From: an uncultured Eubacteriales bacterium
GTDB lineage: Bacteria > Bacillota > Clostridia > Christensenellales > Aristaeellaceae
Length of the DNA: 33,994 bases
Assembly: GCA_902801165.1 (NCBI GenBank)
Contig: CADCHI010000046.1
Coordinates: forward strand, 7,410-41,403
Direction of reading: 5' to 3'
In this document: positions 1-7,212 of the stretch, in pieces
Layout: the number at the start of each line of letters is the position of its first letter
Numbering within the stretch: the stretch's first letter is position 1
Translations under genes and position numbers: made by a program
The notes under the pieces: model-generated
Told to the model about the DNA's origin: nothing
Databases searched by the model: none
What the model saw: the letters and a program-made list of their open reading frames with translations, nothing else

Positions 1-23
1 GCGGAGTAGCGGCGGTGCGTAAA

Positions 24-100
24 AGTCAAGGGAAATCAACGCAGAAATGGAAGATTAGATGCCGAAAATGCATCTTTCCGAATTTAGAAACAGACTCTAG
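24..100 (+). repeat. 76-bp dispersed repeat, copy A
   Basis: This stretch matches the reverse complement of 11100-11175 at about 71 of 76 positions, with no gaps. Differences are scattered single bases. Both copies are oriented with the same end (the ACTCTAR end) facing the roughly 11 kb between them. Neither copy carries a transposase and I recognise no family. In this copy the repeat begins immediately after the first seven codons of a leftward gene start, so it marks a breakpoint. Confidence 0.9.
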
Positions 101-121
101 CGCCTTTTCCTTGTTTGTCAT
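26..121 (-). pseudogene. Truncated 5' end of a leftward gene
   Basis: A well-formed start exists here: ATG at 121 with GAGGAGG about 10 bases upstream, behind a promoter and two palindromes (151-220). The frame reads MTNKEKA and then runs directly into repeat copy A, ending at TGA (26-28) after 31 codons. The seven native residues resemble the start of uroporphyrinogen-decarboxylase-like (methyltransferase-type) proteins of Clostridia, but seven residues cannot establish that. What is seen is a regulated promoter and start codon whose coding region has been replaced by the repeat. Either an insertion or a deletion ending in the repeat would explain it. The distal part of the gene, if it survives, lies outside the window. 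Confidence 0.55.
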
Positions 122-150
122 GATGAATTCCTCCTCACTGATCTTCACTT

Positions 151-173
151 GATGTAATCGTGTTTATTACATC
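151..173. promoter_or_regulatory. Operator-like palindrome GATGTAAT-N7-ATTACATC
   Basis: Two perfect 8-base arms separated by 7 bases lie just downstream of the -10 element at 184-189, where a repressor would block transcription of the truncated gene starting at 121. A second TGTAA...TTACA site lies at 202-220. The cognate regulator is not identifiable in the window; GntR- or LacI-type binding is inference. Confidence 0.55.
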
Positions 174-183
174 CGACGAGTGC

Positions 184-212
184 ATATTAGCACGCATTTG
201 TTGTAATGTAAA
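184..212 (-). promoter_or_regulatory. Promoter for the truncated left-edge gene
   Basis: On the minus strand TTTACA (207-212) and TAATAT (184-189) are separated by exactly 17 bases. The start codon is 62 bases downstream. The promoter reads leftward, through repeat copy A and out of the window. Confidence 0.5.
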
Positions 213-220
213 TAGTTACA
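202..220. promoter_or_regulatory. Second operator-like site over the -35 element
   Basis: TGTAATGTAAATAGTTACA contains TGTAA twice and TTACA once, so it forms inverted repeats with the same half-site as the palindrome at 151-173. It overlaps the -35 hexamer at 207-212. Two matching sites on either side of the -10 suggest a looping or cooperative repressor. Confidence 0.4.
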
Positions 221-330
221 CCAATCATTTACCAGACATTTACAGATCGACAGACGGTTGAGGCGCATGCATAACGTGGAGCTTCCCCTGGCGCATGCGG
301 TCGCGTTTGCCGGCTTTCCCAACGCGGAAC

Positions 331-368
331 GCAAAAACAGCAACCATTCCATTCGGTTGCTGTTTTGC
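331..368 (-). terminator. Rho-independent terminator of the redox operon
   Basis: CAGCAACC and GGTTGCTG arms, extended by A/T pairs and GC, enclose a 9-base loop. Read on the minus strand the stem is followed by TTTTTGCG. It lies about 70 bases after the stop codon of the last operon gene (436). Confidence 0.7.
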
Positions 369-392
369 GTTTGCGAACTATGTCAGCGGTCT
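363..392 (+). repeat. Remnant of the 32-kb palindromic element end
   Basis: These 30 bases match 32277-32306, the inner part of the right end of the structured element at 32141-32334, at about 26 of 30 positions (shared cores GCGTTTGCG and TGTCAGCGGTCT). No counterpart of the other element end is seen here, so this looks like a single-ended remnant or a shorter family member. Confidence 0.5.
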
Positions 393-435
393 TGCAGCGA
401 TTGAAAACCGGCCCCTTCACCGACGGCGCCCTGCC

Positions 436-969
436 CTACAGGCTTCTGCCGAGCCTGTAGGCTTCCTCGGGGCGGCCGCTGCTTCGGGTCATGGAGGGCG
501 TGCCACAGCCATAGCCCAGCACCATGCCCATGTCCCGGAAGCGGATGTAGCGCACCAGGGTTTTGTAGTGCGCGGTCAGGGCATCAAAGGTCCAATCGTC
601 GGCATTCCACGCCACGCTCAGCAGGGCCGACTTCAAATGCCGGCTGTTCAGGCTGCTGTTGTAGGCGCAAAAGCGGTCCACGACCATCTTGAGCTGTGCA
701 CTCATGCCGTAGTAGTACAGCGGCGTGGCGAAAACCACCATGTCGCACTTCAGCAGCTTGGCTCGAATCACTTCATTGTCGTCCTTCTGGACGCAGGGCC
801 CCTCGTAGCCGCAGCGCACGCAGCCGGTACAGGGGTGGATGTTCATGTGGCACACGTCGAGGACCTCGCAGGCGTGGCCCGCTTCCGTCGCGCCCTTGAC
901 GAACTGCTCCACCAGAATCGCGGTTGAGCCCTTTTTATTGGGACTTCCCATCAGTATGACGATCTTCAT
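436..969 (-). CDS. Isf-type iron-sulfur flavoprotein (NADPH-dependent FMN reductase family)
   Basis: 177 residues with the flavodoxin-like fold of the NADPH-dependent FMN reductase family. The N-terminal MGSPNKKGST loop is the FMN phosphate-binding segment. The compact motif CTGCVRCGYEGPC (C-X2-C-X2-C-X5-C, about residues 47-59) is the [4Fe-4S] ligand pattern that defines the iron-sulfur flavoprotein (Isf) subgroup, which transfers electrons from ferredoxin to O2, peroxide or other acceptors in anaerobes. The PLYYYGMSAQLK stretch is the family's usual second flavin-contacting motif. The ATG at 969 was chosen because GGAGG precedes it by 7 bases; the frame stays open upstream but overlaps the preceding gene. 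It is the last gene of the redox operon, 2 bases after its neighbour. The exact acceptor cannot be read from the sequence. Confidence 0.85.
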   Translation of the reverse strand: MKIVILMGSPNKKGSTAILVEQFVKGATEAGHACEVLDVCHMNIHPCTGCVRCGYEGPCVQKDDNEVIRAKLLKCDMVVFATPLYYYGMSAQLKMVVDRFCAYNSSLNSRHLKSALLSVAWNADDWTFDALTAHYKTLVRYIRFRDMGMVLGYGCGTPSMTRSSGRPEEAYRLGRSL

Positions 970-971
970 GC

Positions 972-2573
972 TCACGCCTCCGATTTGAGATGATTCGCTT
1001 CCAGCCACGCGGTCACGTTCTCGGACAGCGCAGCGCCGCCGGAATAGTGGATGGACAGGCCCTGTCCCATGTTCGCCTCCGGGGCCAGCTTGGCGATGGC
1101 CGTCAGGCTCTGGCCGAAGCGCCCGCCGCCGTGGGAACAGAAGGGCACGATGCGCTTGCCCGCAAAGTCGTACTGCCCCAGGAAGGACGCGATGGGCATG
1201 GGGATCGACGCCCACCAGTTGGGATAGCCCAGCAGGATGGTGTCATAGTCCGCCATGTCGTCCACACGTCCGGCGATCTCCGGCCGCGCCTCCAGCACGT
1301 AATCGTCGAAGTAGTTCTCCTCGATCTCGTAGGGGTAGTGGCCGTAGAAGTTGGCGTCGTTCGCGTCCAGCGAGCGCTCCAGGTTGAAGGGTGTGGACGT
1401 GCCGACGCGGCAGGCGTGCTCCCACTCCGCCTCCGTGGGCAGGCGGTAGCCGCCCGCGGCGCGGTCCCAGGTGACGGATTCTCCGTCGATGGCGTAGGCC
1501 GGCGTCAGCCCCGCCGCTTCGCTCCTTGCGTTGGCGAACCGGATCGCGTCCAGCCAGGAGATGTTCTCCATGGGCAGCTTTTCGCCGGTGAAGGCGCTGG
1601 GGTTCGAACCCATCGCAGCCTCCCATTCGGCCTGGGTGGACTCGTAAGGATCGATGTAGAAGGCGGCCACCGTCACCTCGTGCTGCGTCTCGTCGTCGAT
1701 GCGCCAGTTTTCGTCCTCCGGGCTGCCCATAAGGAACGTGCTGCCCTCGACGCGTATGAAGCCGTCGTCAATGGAAGCCGGTTCAGTCTCCTGCCACGGG
1801 GCTTCCATGGCGTCTCCCCAGTCCGAATCAAGGCCAAAGTCGTTCTGGTTCGGCCAAGCCATGTTCAACGCGAGGCCGATCACGACGGCGGCCAGGATCA
1901 GCGTCACCGGCAGGAGCGGATTGCCCTTCCTGCGCAGCATCAGCGCAAACTGACCGCCCGCGAAAACCCAGAACAGCAGCATGACTACGTTCTCCAGCAG
2001 CACCAGCGCCCCGGCCTTTTCGTAGTCCAGAAACGCGAAGGGAACCCGGAAGAACAGGTAATTCGGCATGCCGTTTTTGAAGAACAGCCACAGGCCGACG
2101 CCGGCGACGATCGCGCAGACCGCCGAGAGAGCGCGCCGCGTTCCGTCCTTCAGCTTCAGCTTTGCCAGCATCACCGGTACGTGCAGGCCCAGGTGCAGTC
2201 CCATCAGCACAAACGACCAGTGGGACATGGAAAGGTGTGTCACCCGCACGAAGGATACCCGCGCGACGCCGTACAGGAATGGCACGGCGTAGTTGCTCAT
2301 GGCCATGCCGCAGAAGGCCGTCAGCGCGAAGGACGCCAGCAGCAGCGCGTTCACGCAGGTGGAGGCGACGCGATAGGCGTTGTACTTTCCCTTGAGCATC
2401 GCGCCATACCAGCGCCGGTTGAGGATCTGGTGGACGATGACCAGCGCGGTCATGCCCATGCCCAGCCATTCGTGGGCAGCCTCCCCCATCACCTGGTAGG
2501 CCATCTGCAAAAGCAGGAGGACGGTCATGCTTATGTCGACGATCCTCCGCAGATTTCCCTGTCGCGCCTTCAT
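972..2573 (-). CDS. DUF4405 membrane protein fused to partial FGE-sulfatase and partial flavodoxin domains
   Basis: 533 residues in three parts. Residues 11-240 form about seven membrane segments of the DUF4405/cytochrome b561-like type, with histidines placed as heme ligands (HEWLG at 34, VHQI at 47, HLSMSHW and LHLGLH at 113-131). Residues 273-425 are the first half of an FGE-sulfatase (SUMF1/EgtB-like) domain, from FIRVEG and MGSP through YRLPTEAEWEHACR to NANFYGHYPY-like text; the family's GNVWEW and RGGSW motifs and the metal-site end are absent. At about residue 426 the sequence becomes the second half of a flavodoxin (ARPEIAGRVDDMADYD, GYPNWW, PFCSHGGG), without the FMN phosphate loop present in both downstream paralogs' N-termini. 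Both domains are incomplete at one point near 1290, so an in-frame deletion joining two domains or genes is likely. The membrane part is intact and could still carry electrons across the membrane. Confidence 0.8.
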   Translation of the reverse strand: MKARQGNLRRIVDISMTVLLLLQMAYQVMGEAAHEWLGMGMTALVIVHQILNRRWYGAMLKGKYNAYRVASTCVNALLLASFALTAFCGMAMSNYAVPFLYGVARVSFVRVTHLSMSHWSFVLMGLHLGLHVPVMLAKLKLKDGTRRALSAVCAIVAGVGLWLFFKNGMPNYLFFRVPFAFLDYEKAGALVLLENVVMLLFWVFAGGQFALMLRRKGNPLLPVTLILAAVVIGLALNMAWPNQNDFGLDSDWGDAMEAPWQETEPASIDDGFIRVEGSTFLMGSPEDENWRIDDETQHEVTVAAFYIDPYESTQAEWEAAMGSNPSAFTGEKLPMENISWLDAIRFANARSEAAGLTPAYAIDGESVTWDRAAGGYRLPTEAEWEHACRVGTSTPFNLERSLDANDANFYGHYPYEIEENYFDDYVLEARPEIAGRVDDMADYDTILLGYPNWWASIPMPIASFLGQYDFAGKRIVPFCSHGGGRFGQSLTAIAKLAPEANMGQGLSIHYSGGAALSENVTAWLEANHLKSEA

Positions 2574-2593
2574 GATCCGCTCTCCCTATGCTG

Positions 2594-3145
2594 TTATTTC
2601 AGTCCCGCGACCCAATTGCCCAGCTCATCCTCGCTTGCGTTGCCGTTGAGGCGCGCGCCCTTGAGCCAGTTGCCGGTTCCGGCCAGCTTCGCCAGATCGT
2701 CGCCGCTGCGGCCAATGCCGCTGCCGCCCGAGGTGCAGAAGGGGATCACGGTCTTGTCGGTGAAGTCGTGGCTCTCCACGAAGGTGCACAGTATGCGCGG
2801 CTCCTCGCCCCACCAGATGGGATAGCCGATGTAGATCGTAGAATAGCCGGTCAGATCCACATCTTCCCCACCGATCTCGGGCCGGGTCTCGGGATGGTCC
2901 TGCTCGGAGGTGGCGCGGGTGGAACGGTCGTTGTAGTTCAGGTCCTCGGCGGTGTAGGGCACGGCGGGGACGATCTCATACAGGTCCGCGCCGGTCACGC
3001 TGGCCAGCCGCTCCGCCACGCCCTTGGTGGTGCCGGTGCAGGAGAAGTAGATCACCAGCGTGTCGCTGTGGGCCGCGTCCTCCGCCAGCGCGCCCACTCC
3101 CAGCAGCAGACAAAGAATCATCAATAACGCGATTGCCTTTTTCAT
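2594..3145 (-). CDS. Exported flavodoxin
   Basis: 183 residues. The first 22 (MKKAIALLMILCLLLGVGALA) are a clear Sec signal peptide with an AxA-like cleavage site before EDAAHS. The rest is a flavodoxin of the family found as stand-alone redox proteins in Clostridia: the FMN phosphate loop SCTGTTKGVAERL, the mid-domain YIGYPIWWGEEPR motif, and TVIPFCTSGGSGIG near the flavin ring. Export of a flavodoxin is unusual, because these proteins normally serve cytosolic electron transfer; it fits a function near the neighbouring DUF4405 membrane protein. There is no lipobox cysteine. The start at 3145 has AGGAAGGG upstream. The protein is paralogous to the cytosolic flavodoxin 20 bases upstream, pointing to local duplication with gain of a signal peptide. 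Confidence 0.88.
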   Translation of the reverse strand: MKKAIALLMILCLLLGVGALAEDAAHSDTLVIYFSCTGTTKGVAERLASVTGADLYEIVPAVPYTAEDLNYNDRSTRATSEQDHPETRPEIGGEDVDLTGYSTIYIGYPIWWGEEPRILCTFVESHDFTDKTVIPFCTSGGSGIGRSGDDLAKLAGTGNWLKGARLNGNASEDELGNWVAGLK

Positions 3146-3165
3146 TACAAACCCTTCCTTTCTGA

Positions 3166-3642
3166 TCACAGCCACCGGGACGCCCAGTCGGCCAGTTCCC
3201 TTTCCGAGGCGTTCGAGCCAAAGCGCCTGCCCGCCTCCACCTTTGCGCCGCCGGCCAGCGCCTGCATGTTCGCGCCGCTTTGCCCGATCTGGCTTCCGCC
3301 AGAGGTGGCAAAGGGAATCACCGTCTTGCCGGTGAAGTCGTACAGCTCCATGAACGTGTCGATGATGGAGGGCTCCCGGTACCACCACACGGGAAAGCCC
3401 ACGAACACGACGTCATACCGCGCCATGTCAGCCACCCGCGAGGCGATTTCCGGGCGCGCGCTCCTGTCGTTCATCTCGACACTGCTGCGACTGTGCTTGT
3501 CCTGCCAGTTCAGGTCCGCGCGCGTGTAGGGAACCTTCGGCGCGATCTCGTGCAGATCTGCCCCGATGCTCCCGGCCAGCCGTTCCGCGACGCGCTTCGT
3601 CGTGCCTTCGGCGCTGAAATACGCCACCAATGCCTTGCTCAT
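3166..3642 (-). CDS. Cytosolic flavodoxin
   Basis: 158 residues, a complete flavodoxin with no signal peptide. The FMN phosphate-binding loop is [17 protein letters not shown] (about residues 8-24), the central motif is [13 protein letters not shown], and the ring-binding segment is [17 protein letters not shown]. It carries single electrons at low potential between reductases and acceptors; in this operon the flavin reductase and the aldo/keto reductases are plausible partners, but that is inference. GGAGG stands 7-8 bases before the ATG. It shares the layout of the exported flavodoxin next to it and of the flavodoxin half in the DUF4405 fusion, so three related flavodoxin units lie in tandem. 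Confidence 0.9.
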   Translation of the reverse strand: MSKALVAYFSAEGTTKRVAERLAGSIGADLHEIAPKVPYTRADLNWQDKHSRSSVEMNDRSARPEIASRVADMARYDVVFVGFPVWWYREPSIIDTFMELYDFTGKTVIPFATSGGSQIGQSGANMQALAGGAKVEAGRRFGSNASERELADWASRWL

Positions 3643-3654
3643 GATGATGCCTCC

Positions 3655-4566
3655 TTATCCAATCCACAGGTTGACGATCATGCCCGTTCCCCATGCGAAG
3701 GCCAGGGTGAACATGATGTAGATGATAAACCGCTTCCAGCCCAGCACGATCTTCATCGCGCCGAGGTTGGTGATTTTTGTTGCCGGGCCGGTAATCATGA
3801 ATGCGGCGGCGCTGCCCAGGCTCATGCCGTCCACCAGCCATTGCTGCAAAAGTGGAATCGTTCCGCCGCCGCACATGTACAGGGGCACGCCGATGGTCGC
3901 CGCCATCAGCACGCCGAAGCCCTCGTTCTTTCCGAACAGCCCGCTGACGAAATCGCCGGGGACGTGGATCTGGTACAGCGCCGTCAGCAGGATGCCCAGC
4001 GCGAACATGGGGCCGGTGGCCCTGACGTTGCGCCAGACGTTCTTGAGAAACCGCAGCACAAGATTTGGGTCGGTGTCCCGGCTCGCACCTTCGCGAAAGC
4101 CGGTGAAGTCGAAGAAGGATTTGCCCTTTCCGCTGTAGAACAGGCGGATCATCCACCCGGCAACGCAGCCGCAGAGGGTGCAGCTGACACAGCGGATGAC
4201 CACCGCCGTCCGGCCCAGCGCGCCGCTGTAGAAGATCAGCTGGGGGTTCAAGAGGATGCTGGACATCATGAAGGCCGCGAGATAGTCGTCCTTCACGCCC
4301 TGCTCCGAAAAGCTCGCCGCGATGGGGATCGTGCCGTACATACACAGCGGCGAGGCCACGCCCAGCAGGCTCGCGGGAATCACGCCCAGCCAGCCCATCC
4401 TGCGCTGGCCGATTTTTGCAAAAGCGCCGTGGATGACCCTCTTGCCAAACACGGACACTGCGCTGCCCAGCAGTATGCCCAGCGCCCAGTAAGGCGCGAT
4501 CTGCCGGACCTGGATGTCCAGGTAATACCAGAGGTAAACGGCCTCCCTGTGCAGCCACTCCATCAT
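3655..4566 (-). CDS. ArsP/YraQ-family (DUF318) permease
   Basis: 303 residues, about eight membrane segments in two homologous halves, as in the permease family that includes ArsP (efflux of organoarsenicals) and YraQ. The two diagnostic repeats are seen: ASPLCMYGTIPIA (71-83) and PLYMCGGGTIPLLQ (229-241), with GPATKITNL after the second. Extra cysteines form CVSCTLCGC at 126-134, which could bind a metal or thiophilic substrate. The gene is translationally coupled to the DUF362 gene before it: its ATG and that gene's TGA share bases in ATGA (4563-4566). Substrate is unknown; arsenic-type or another soft-metal or organic substrate is inferred from the family. Confidence 0.8.
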   Translation of the reverse strand: MMEWLHREAVYLWYYLDIQVRQIAPYWALGILLGSAVSVFGKRVIHGAFAKIGQRRMGWLGVIPASLLGVASPLCMYGTIPIAASFSEQGVKDDYLAAFMMSSILLNPQLIFYSGALGRTAVVIRCVSCTLCGCVAGWMIRLFYSGKGKSFFDFTGFREGASRDTDPNLVLRFLKNVWRNVRATGPMFALGILLTALYQIHVPGDFVSGLFGKNEGFGVLMAATIGVPLYMCGGGTIPLLQQWLVDGMSLGSAAAFMITGPATKITNLGAMKIVLGWKRFIIYIMFTLAFAWGTGMIVNLWIG

Positions 4567-5564
4567 TCGACGATCACCAGATTATAGGAACGGCTTCCCA
4601 GCCCTACGGCCTCGGCGGCATCCAGCGTATGCAGGCCGTTGCGGCTCTCGATGCGCTGAACCAGCGACGCGCTGTCCGGCATGGCGTACACCAGGTCGAT
4701 GGCCGCCTGGTCGATGGCCAGCGGGTCGGTGGAGGCGAGGATTCCGACGTCGTGCATGTCCGGCTCGGCGGGGTTGCCGTCGCAGTCGCAGTCCACGGAC
4801 AGGCGGTTCAGCACGCTGATGTAGACGATGTTGTCGCCCATGGCGGTATCCACGCCCTTGGCGGCGTCGGCCATGGATTCCAAAAACGGGTCCTGCTCAC
4901 CCCAGATGCTGCCGCTGGTGCGGGTGCCGCCGGAGTGAATCCAAACCTTGCCCGTCGACGAGCCAAAGCCGATGGAGATGTTCTTGATGGCCCCGCCAAA
5001 GCCCGCCATGGCGTGGCCCTTGAAGTGGCTGAGCACCAGGAAGGCATCGTAATTGGCGAAGTGGCTGCCCACGTAATCCACGGAAAGCCGGTTGCCGCCC
5101 TCGATCGTCAGCTCCATGCTGCCCTCGGCGTCCAGGATGTCCACCTCCGCGATGTCGGTGAAACCGTGGTCCTTCGCCAGCTGCAAGTGCATGGCGGTGG
5201 AGGCGCGGCTGCCGCCATAGGCGGTGTTGCACTCCACGATGGCGGCATCCAGCATCCGCACGAGGTCGCCAATCAGCGCCGGGCGCAGGTAGTTGCTGTT
5301 CTCGCTCTCGCCCGTGGACAGCTTGACCCCCACCTTGCCGGGCAGCTCCACGCCCAGCGCCTGATAGGCCCTGACCAGGCTCTCCGGGGTGATGTCGCTG
5401 ATGAAGTATACCGCAGTCGGGGCGGCTTCATCCCGGTGGAGCAGTGCCGACAGGTCGATCTCCACGCCCCCGTTGGTTGTCAGGGTCAGCTCCGCCGCCA
5501 GCGCGGATGATGCGCACAGCAGCACACAGATGAGCAGCGAAACGATCATGCGAATGGTTTTCAT
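4563..5564 (-). CDS. Secreted DUF362 protein
   Basis: 333 residues. A Sec signal peptide covers about residues 1-24 (MKTIRMIVSLLICVLLC..SALA|AE). The remainder is a DUF362 domain: the signature HFKGHAMAGFGGAIKNISIGFGSS lies around residues 172-195, preceded by an AIVECNTAYGG segment and followed by a DCDCDG cysteine pair. DUF362 proteins are often fused to ferredoxin domains and taken as redox or metal-associated; no ferredoxin cluster motif is present here. The start at 5564 is preferred to an ATG nine bases upstream (5573), because AGGGAGG directly abuts the latter and sits 9 bases from the former. It overlaps the permease gene by four bases. About 150 bases separate it from the flavin reductase upstream, so an internal promoter is possible, but I see none. 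Confidence 0.85.
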   Translation of the reverse strand: MKTIRMIVSLLICVLLCASSALAAELTLTTNGGVEIDLSALLHRDEAAPTAVYFISDITPESLVRAYQALGVELPGKVGVKLSTGESENSNYLRPALIGDLVRMLDAAIVECNTAYGGSRASTAMHLQLAKDHGFTDIAEVDILDAEGSMELTIEGGNRLSVDYVGSHFANYDAFLVLSHFKGHAMAGFGGAIKNISIGFGSSTGKVWIHSGGTRTSGSIWGEQDPFLESMADAAKGVDTAMGDNIVYISVLNRLSVDCDCDGNPAEPDMHDVGILASTDPLAIDQAAIDLVYAMPDSASLVQRIESRNGLHTLDAAEAVGLGSRSYNLVIVE

Positions 5565-5718
5565 ATTGCGCATCCTCCCTTTCAGGTCTATGCTTGTCTT
5601 TGGCAGGAACCGGTGCAGGATTCTTCGGCTTCGGCTTCGCCTCTGCTCAGTACGACAAGGTTCCGTTGTCCTGTCATTCTGATCGGAGCATCCTTCCCAT
5701 TGGAGCGTGGGAGCAGGT

Positions 5719-6261
5719 TCAGGCGTTCATCCTGCCGCAGTCGCCCACCTTGTCACCGGTCACGAAATACTCATAGGTCGGGAACTCGAACAGCACCGGC
5801 TTGAAGGCTTGATAGTCGATCTTGTCCTTCTCGTTCAGCACGGCCTCGTCGGCGTAGGTCGCCAGGATCTTGCAGACGAAGTGGTCGAAGTGCTCCAGCT
5901 CGTAGTTGCCATCCACCTCGCATTCGATGGACACTTTCGCGTCGTCGATCAGCGGCGCGCCGTCCTCGCCCATCGTCCAGGCGAACGCTTCCGACTTGTC
6001 CGCCTTGTTGCCGCTGACGGTGCCCATGCGGTCCGCCGCCTTCAGCCAGGATTCATCCACCACGTTCACGGACAGCTTCTTGTTCTCCCGGATGCCCCTG
6101 TTGATGTAGTGTGCCTGCACCAGCGACACCATTAGGTGGCTGTGAGCCATGGTGCCGGCATGGGCCACCAGGGTCCAGGTGGGCTTGCCGTCCACCATCG
6201 CGCCCACCACGATCAGCGGGTTGGGGTACAACGCCAGAGTCGCGCCAATGTTCTTCTTCAT
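5719..6261 (-). CDS. Flavin reductase / flavoredoxin family protein
   Basis: 180 residues of the flavin reductase-like FMN-binding split-barrel family. It begins MKKNIGATLALYPNPLIVVGAMVDGK, the usual start of flavoredoxins; the TMAHSHLMVSLVQAHYINRG segment and the GTVSGNKADK loop are flavin-contacting. These proteins bind FMN and move electrons from NAD(P)H or flavodoxin-like donors. The stop codon of the aldo/keto reductase upstream ends one base before its ATG, and AGGAG in that gene's last codons serves as its ribosome binding site, so translation is tightly coupled. No transmembrane or signal sequence is seen. Confidence 0.85.
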   Translation of the reverse strand: MKKNIGATLALYPNPLIVVGAMVDGKPTWTLVAHAGTMAHSHLMVSLVQAHYINRGIRENKKLSVNVVDESWLKAADRMGTVSGNKADKSEAFAWTMGEDGAPLIDDAKVSIECEVDGNYELEHFDHFVCKILATYADEAVLNEKDKIDYQAFKPVLFEFPTYEYFVTGDKVGDCGRMNA

Positions 6262-6262
6262 G

Positions 6263-7195
6263 TTACTTCATCTCCTTTTCCCAGAAGCGGATCACATTGA
6301 GGTTCAGGCTGTCCGCCAGCTTTTCAAGCCCGGCCGTCTCCTCCTCGGTCAGGGTGACGTTCGCGGCCTTCACCGCATCCTCCACGTGGCTGACCTTCGT
6401 CACGCCGATGATCGGCAGCGTGCCCTTGGCGATGGCCCAGGCCACCGGGATCTGAGCAATGCCCACGCCGTACTTGTCCGCCAGGCGCCTGAGCTCGGCG
6501 TTCAGCACCTCCAACTTGTCCAGCACCGGGTTGTAGGTCTCGGCGCGGGCGGAACCCTCGGGCATGGGGTGCTTGGTATCGTATTTCCCGGACAGCGCGC
6601 CTTGCTCCAGCACCATGTAGGCGAAGAAGGTGATGCCGTTCTCCCTGCAATAGTCCAGTATGCCGGATTCCTCGGAGGAGCGGTTGATGAGGCTCAGGTG
6701 GTTCTGCACGGCGGACAGCTTGAGGCCGTGGGCCTTGAGGATTTCATTGGCTTCCTTGATCTCGGCCAGGTTATGGTTCGACACGCCCAGCAGCGGCACA
6801 TCATCCCGGCCCTCGAAATACTTCGCCAGCTCTTCCGTCCAGTGGGGCGCGTTCCAGACGTTGTGGATCCAGTAGATGTCGAAGCGGTCCAGGTCCATCA
6901 GCTTCAGCTGCATTTCGATCATGTCCGCCATCGCGGTTTCCTTGCCATTCGCGCATTGGGGCGTGAACTTGTCGGAGATCAGGTAGGATTCCCGCGGCAG
7001 GTCCCTGATGAACTCCGCCAGCACCTTCTCGGAGGTGCCCATGCCGTAGGCGTAGGCGGTGTCCCACAGATTCAGGCCGTTGGCCATCGCCGCGTCGAAG
7101 ATGGGTCTCAGCGTTTCTGCGGTAAAGTCGTTCCCGAAGGTTCCGTCGTTGCCCCAGGCCCACGCGCCGAGGGCGATTTTCGGCAGATTGCTCAT
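6263..7195 (-). CDS. Aldo/keto reductase (second gene of operon)
   Basis: 310 residues, a TIM-barrel aldo/keto reductase. The catalytic tetrad is present: D45 and Y50 in LWDTAYAYG, K76 in ISDKF, H111 in YWIHN. The NADPH pyrophosphate-binding end is seen in PIIGVTKVSHVEDA near residue 260. It reduces carbonyls or acts on sugar and steroid-like ketones with NADPH; the substrate is not readable. The start at 7195 is preferred to an in-frame ATG at 7216 because GAGGAA lies 8 bases from it and inside the longer version. The gene follows the first aldo/keto reductase by 17 bases and is distinct from it at the sequence level, so they are not recent duplicates. Confidence 0.9.
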   Translation of the reverse strand: MSNLPKIALGAWAWGNDGTFGNDFTAETLRPIFDAAMANGLNLWDTAYAYGMGTSEKVLAEFIRDLPRESYLISDKFTPQCANGKETAMADMIEMQLKLMDLDRFDIYWIHNVWNAPHWTEELAKYFEGRDDVPLLGVSNHNLAEIKEANEILKAHGLKLSAVQNHLSLINRSSEESGILDYCRENGITFFAYMVLEQGALSGKYDTKHPMPEGSARAETYNPVLDKLEVLNAELRRLADKYGVGIAQIPVAWAIAKGTLPIIGVTKVSHVEDAVKAANVTLTEEETAGLEKLADSLNLNVIRFWEKEMK

Positions 7196-7212
7196 ATTGA
7201 TTTCCTCGCTGT

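Noticed and set aside
972-2573. Frameshift as cause of the FGE/flavodoxin join
   Set aside because: The frame is continuous and whole domain halves are absent, not merely shifted.
990-2825. Long open frame on the plus strand opposite the DUF4405 fusion and similar ones opposite other genes (e.g. 9151-10917)
   Set aside because: Their residues are R/A/H-rich and low in structure, they have no ribosome sites, and the opposite strand carries clear families; this is a GC-rich shadow effect.
5565-5573. Earlier ATG (5573) for the DUF362 gene
   Set aside because: AGGGAGG touches it directly, leaving no spacing; 5564 fits.
5565-5718. Possible REP-like text (TGTCATTCTGATCGG) or promoter before the DUF362 gene
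   Set aside because: Only one partial copy and no -35/-10 pair; left as spacer sequence.
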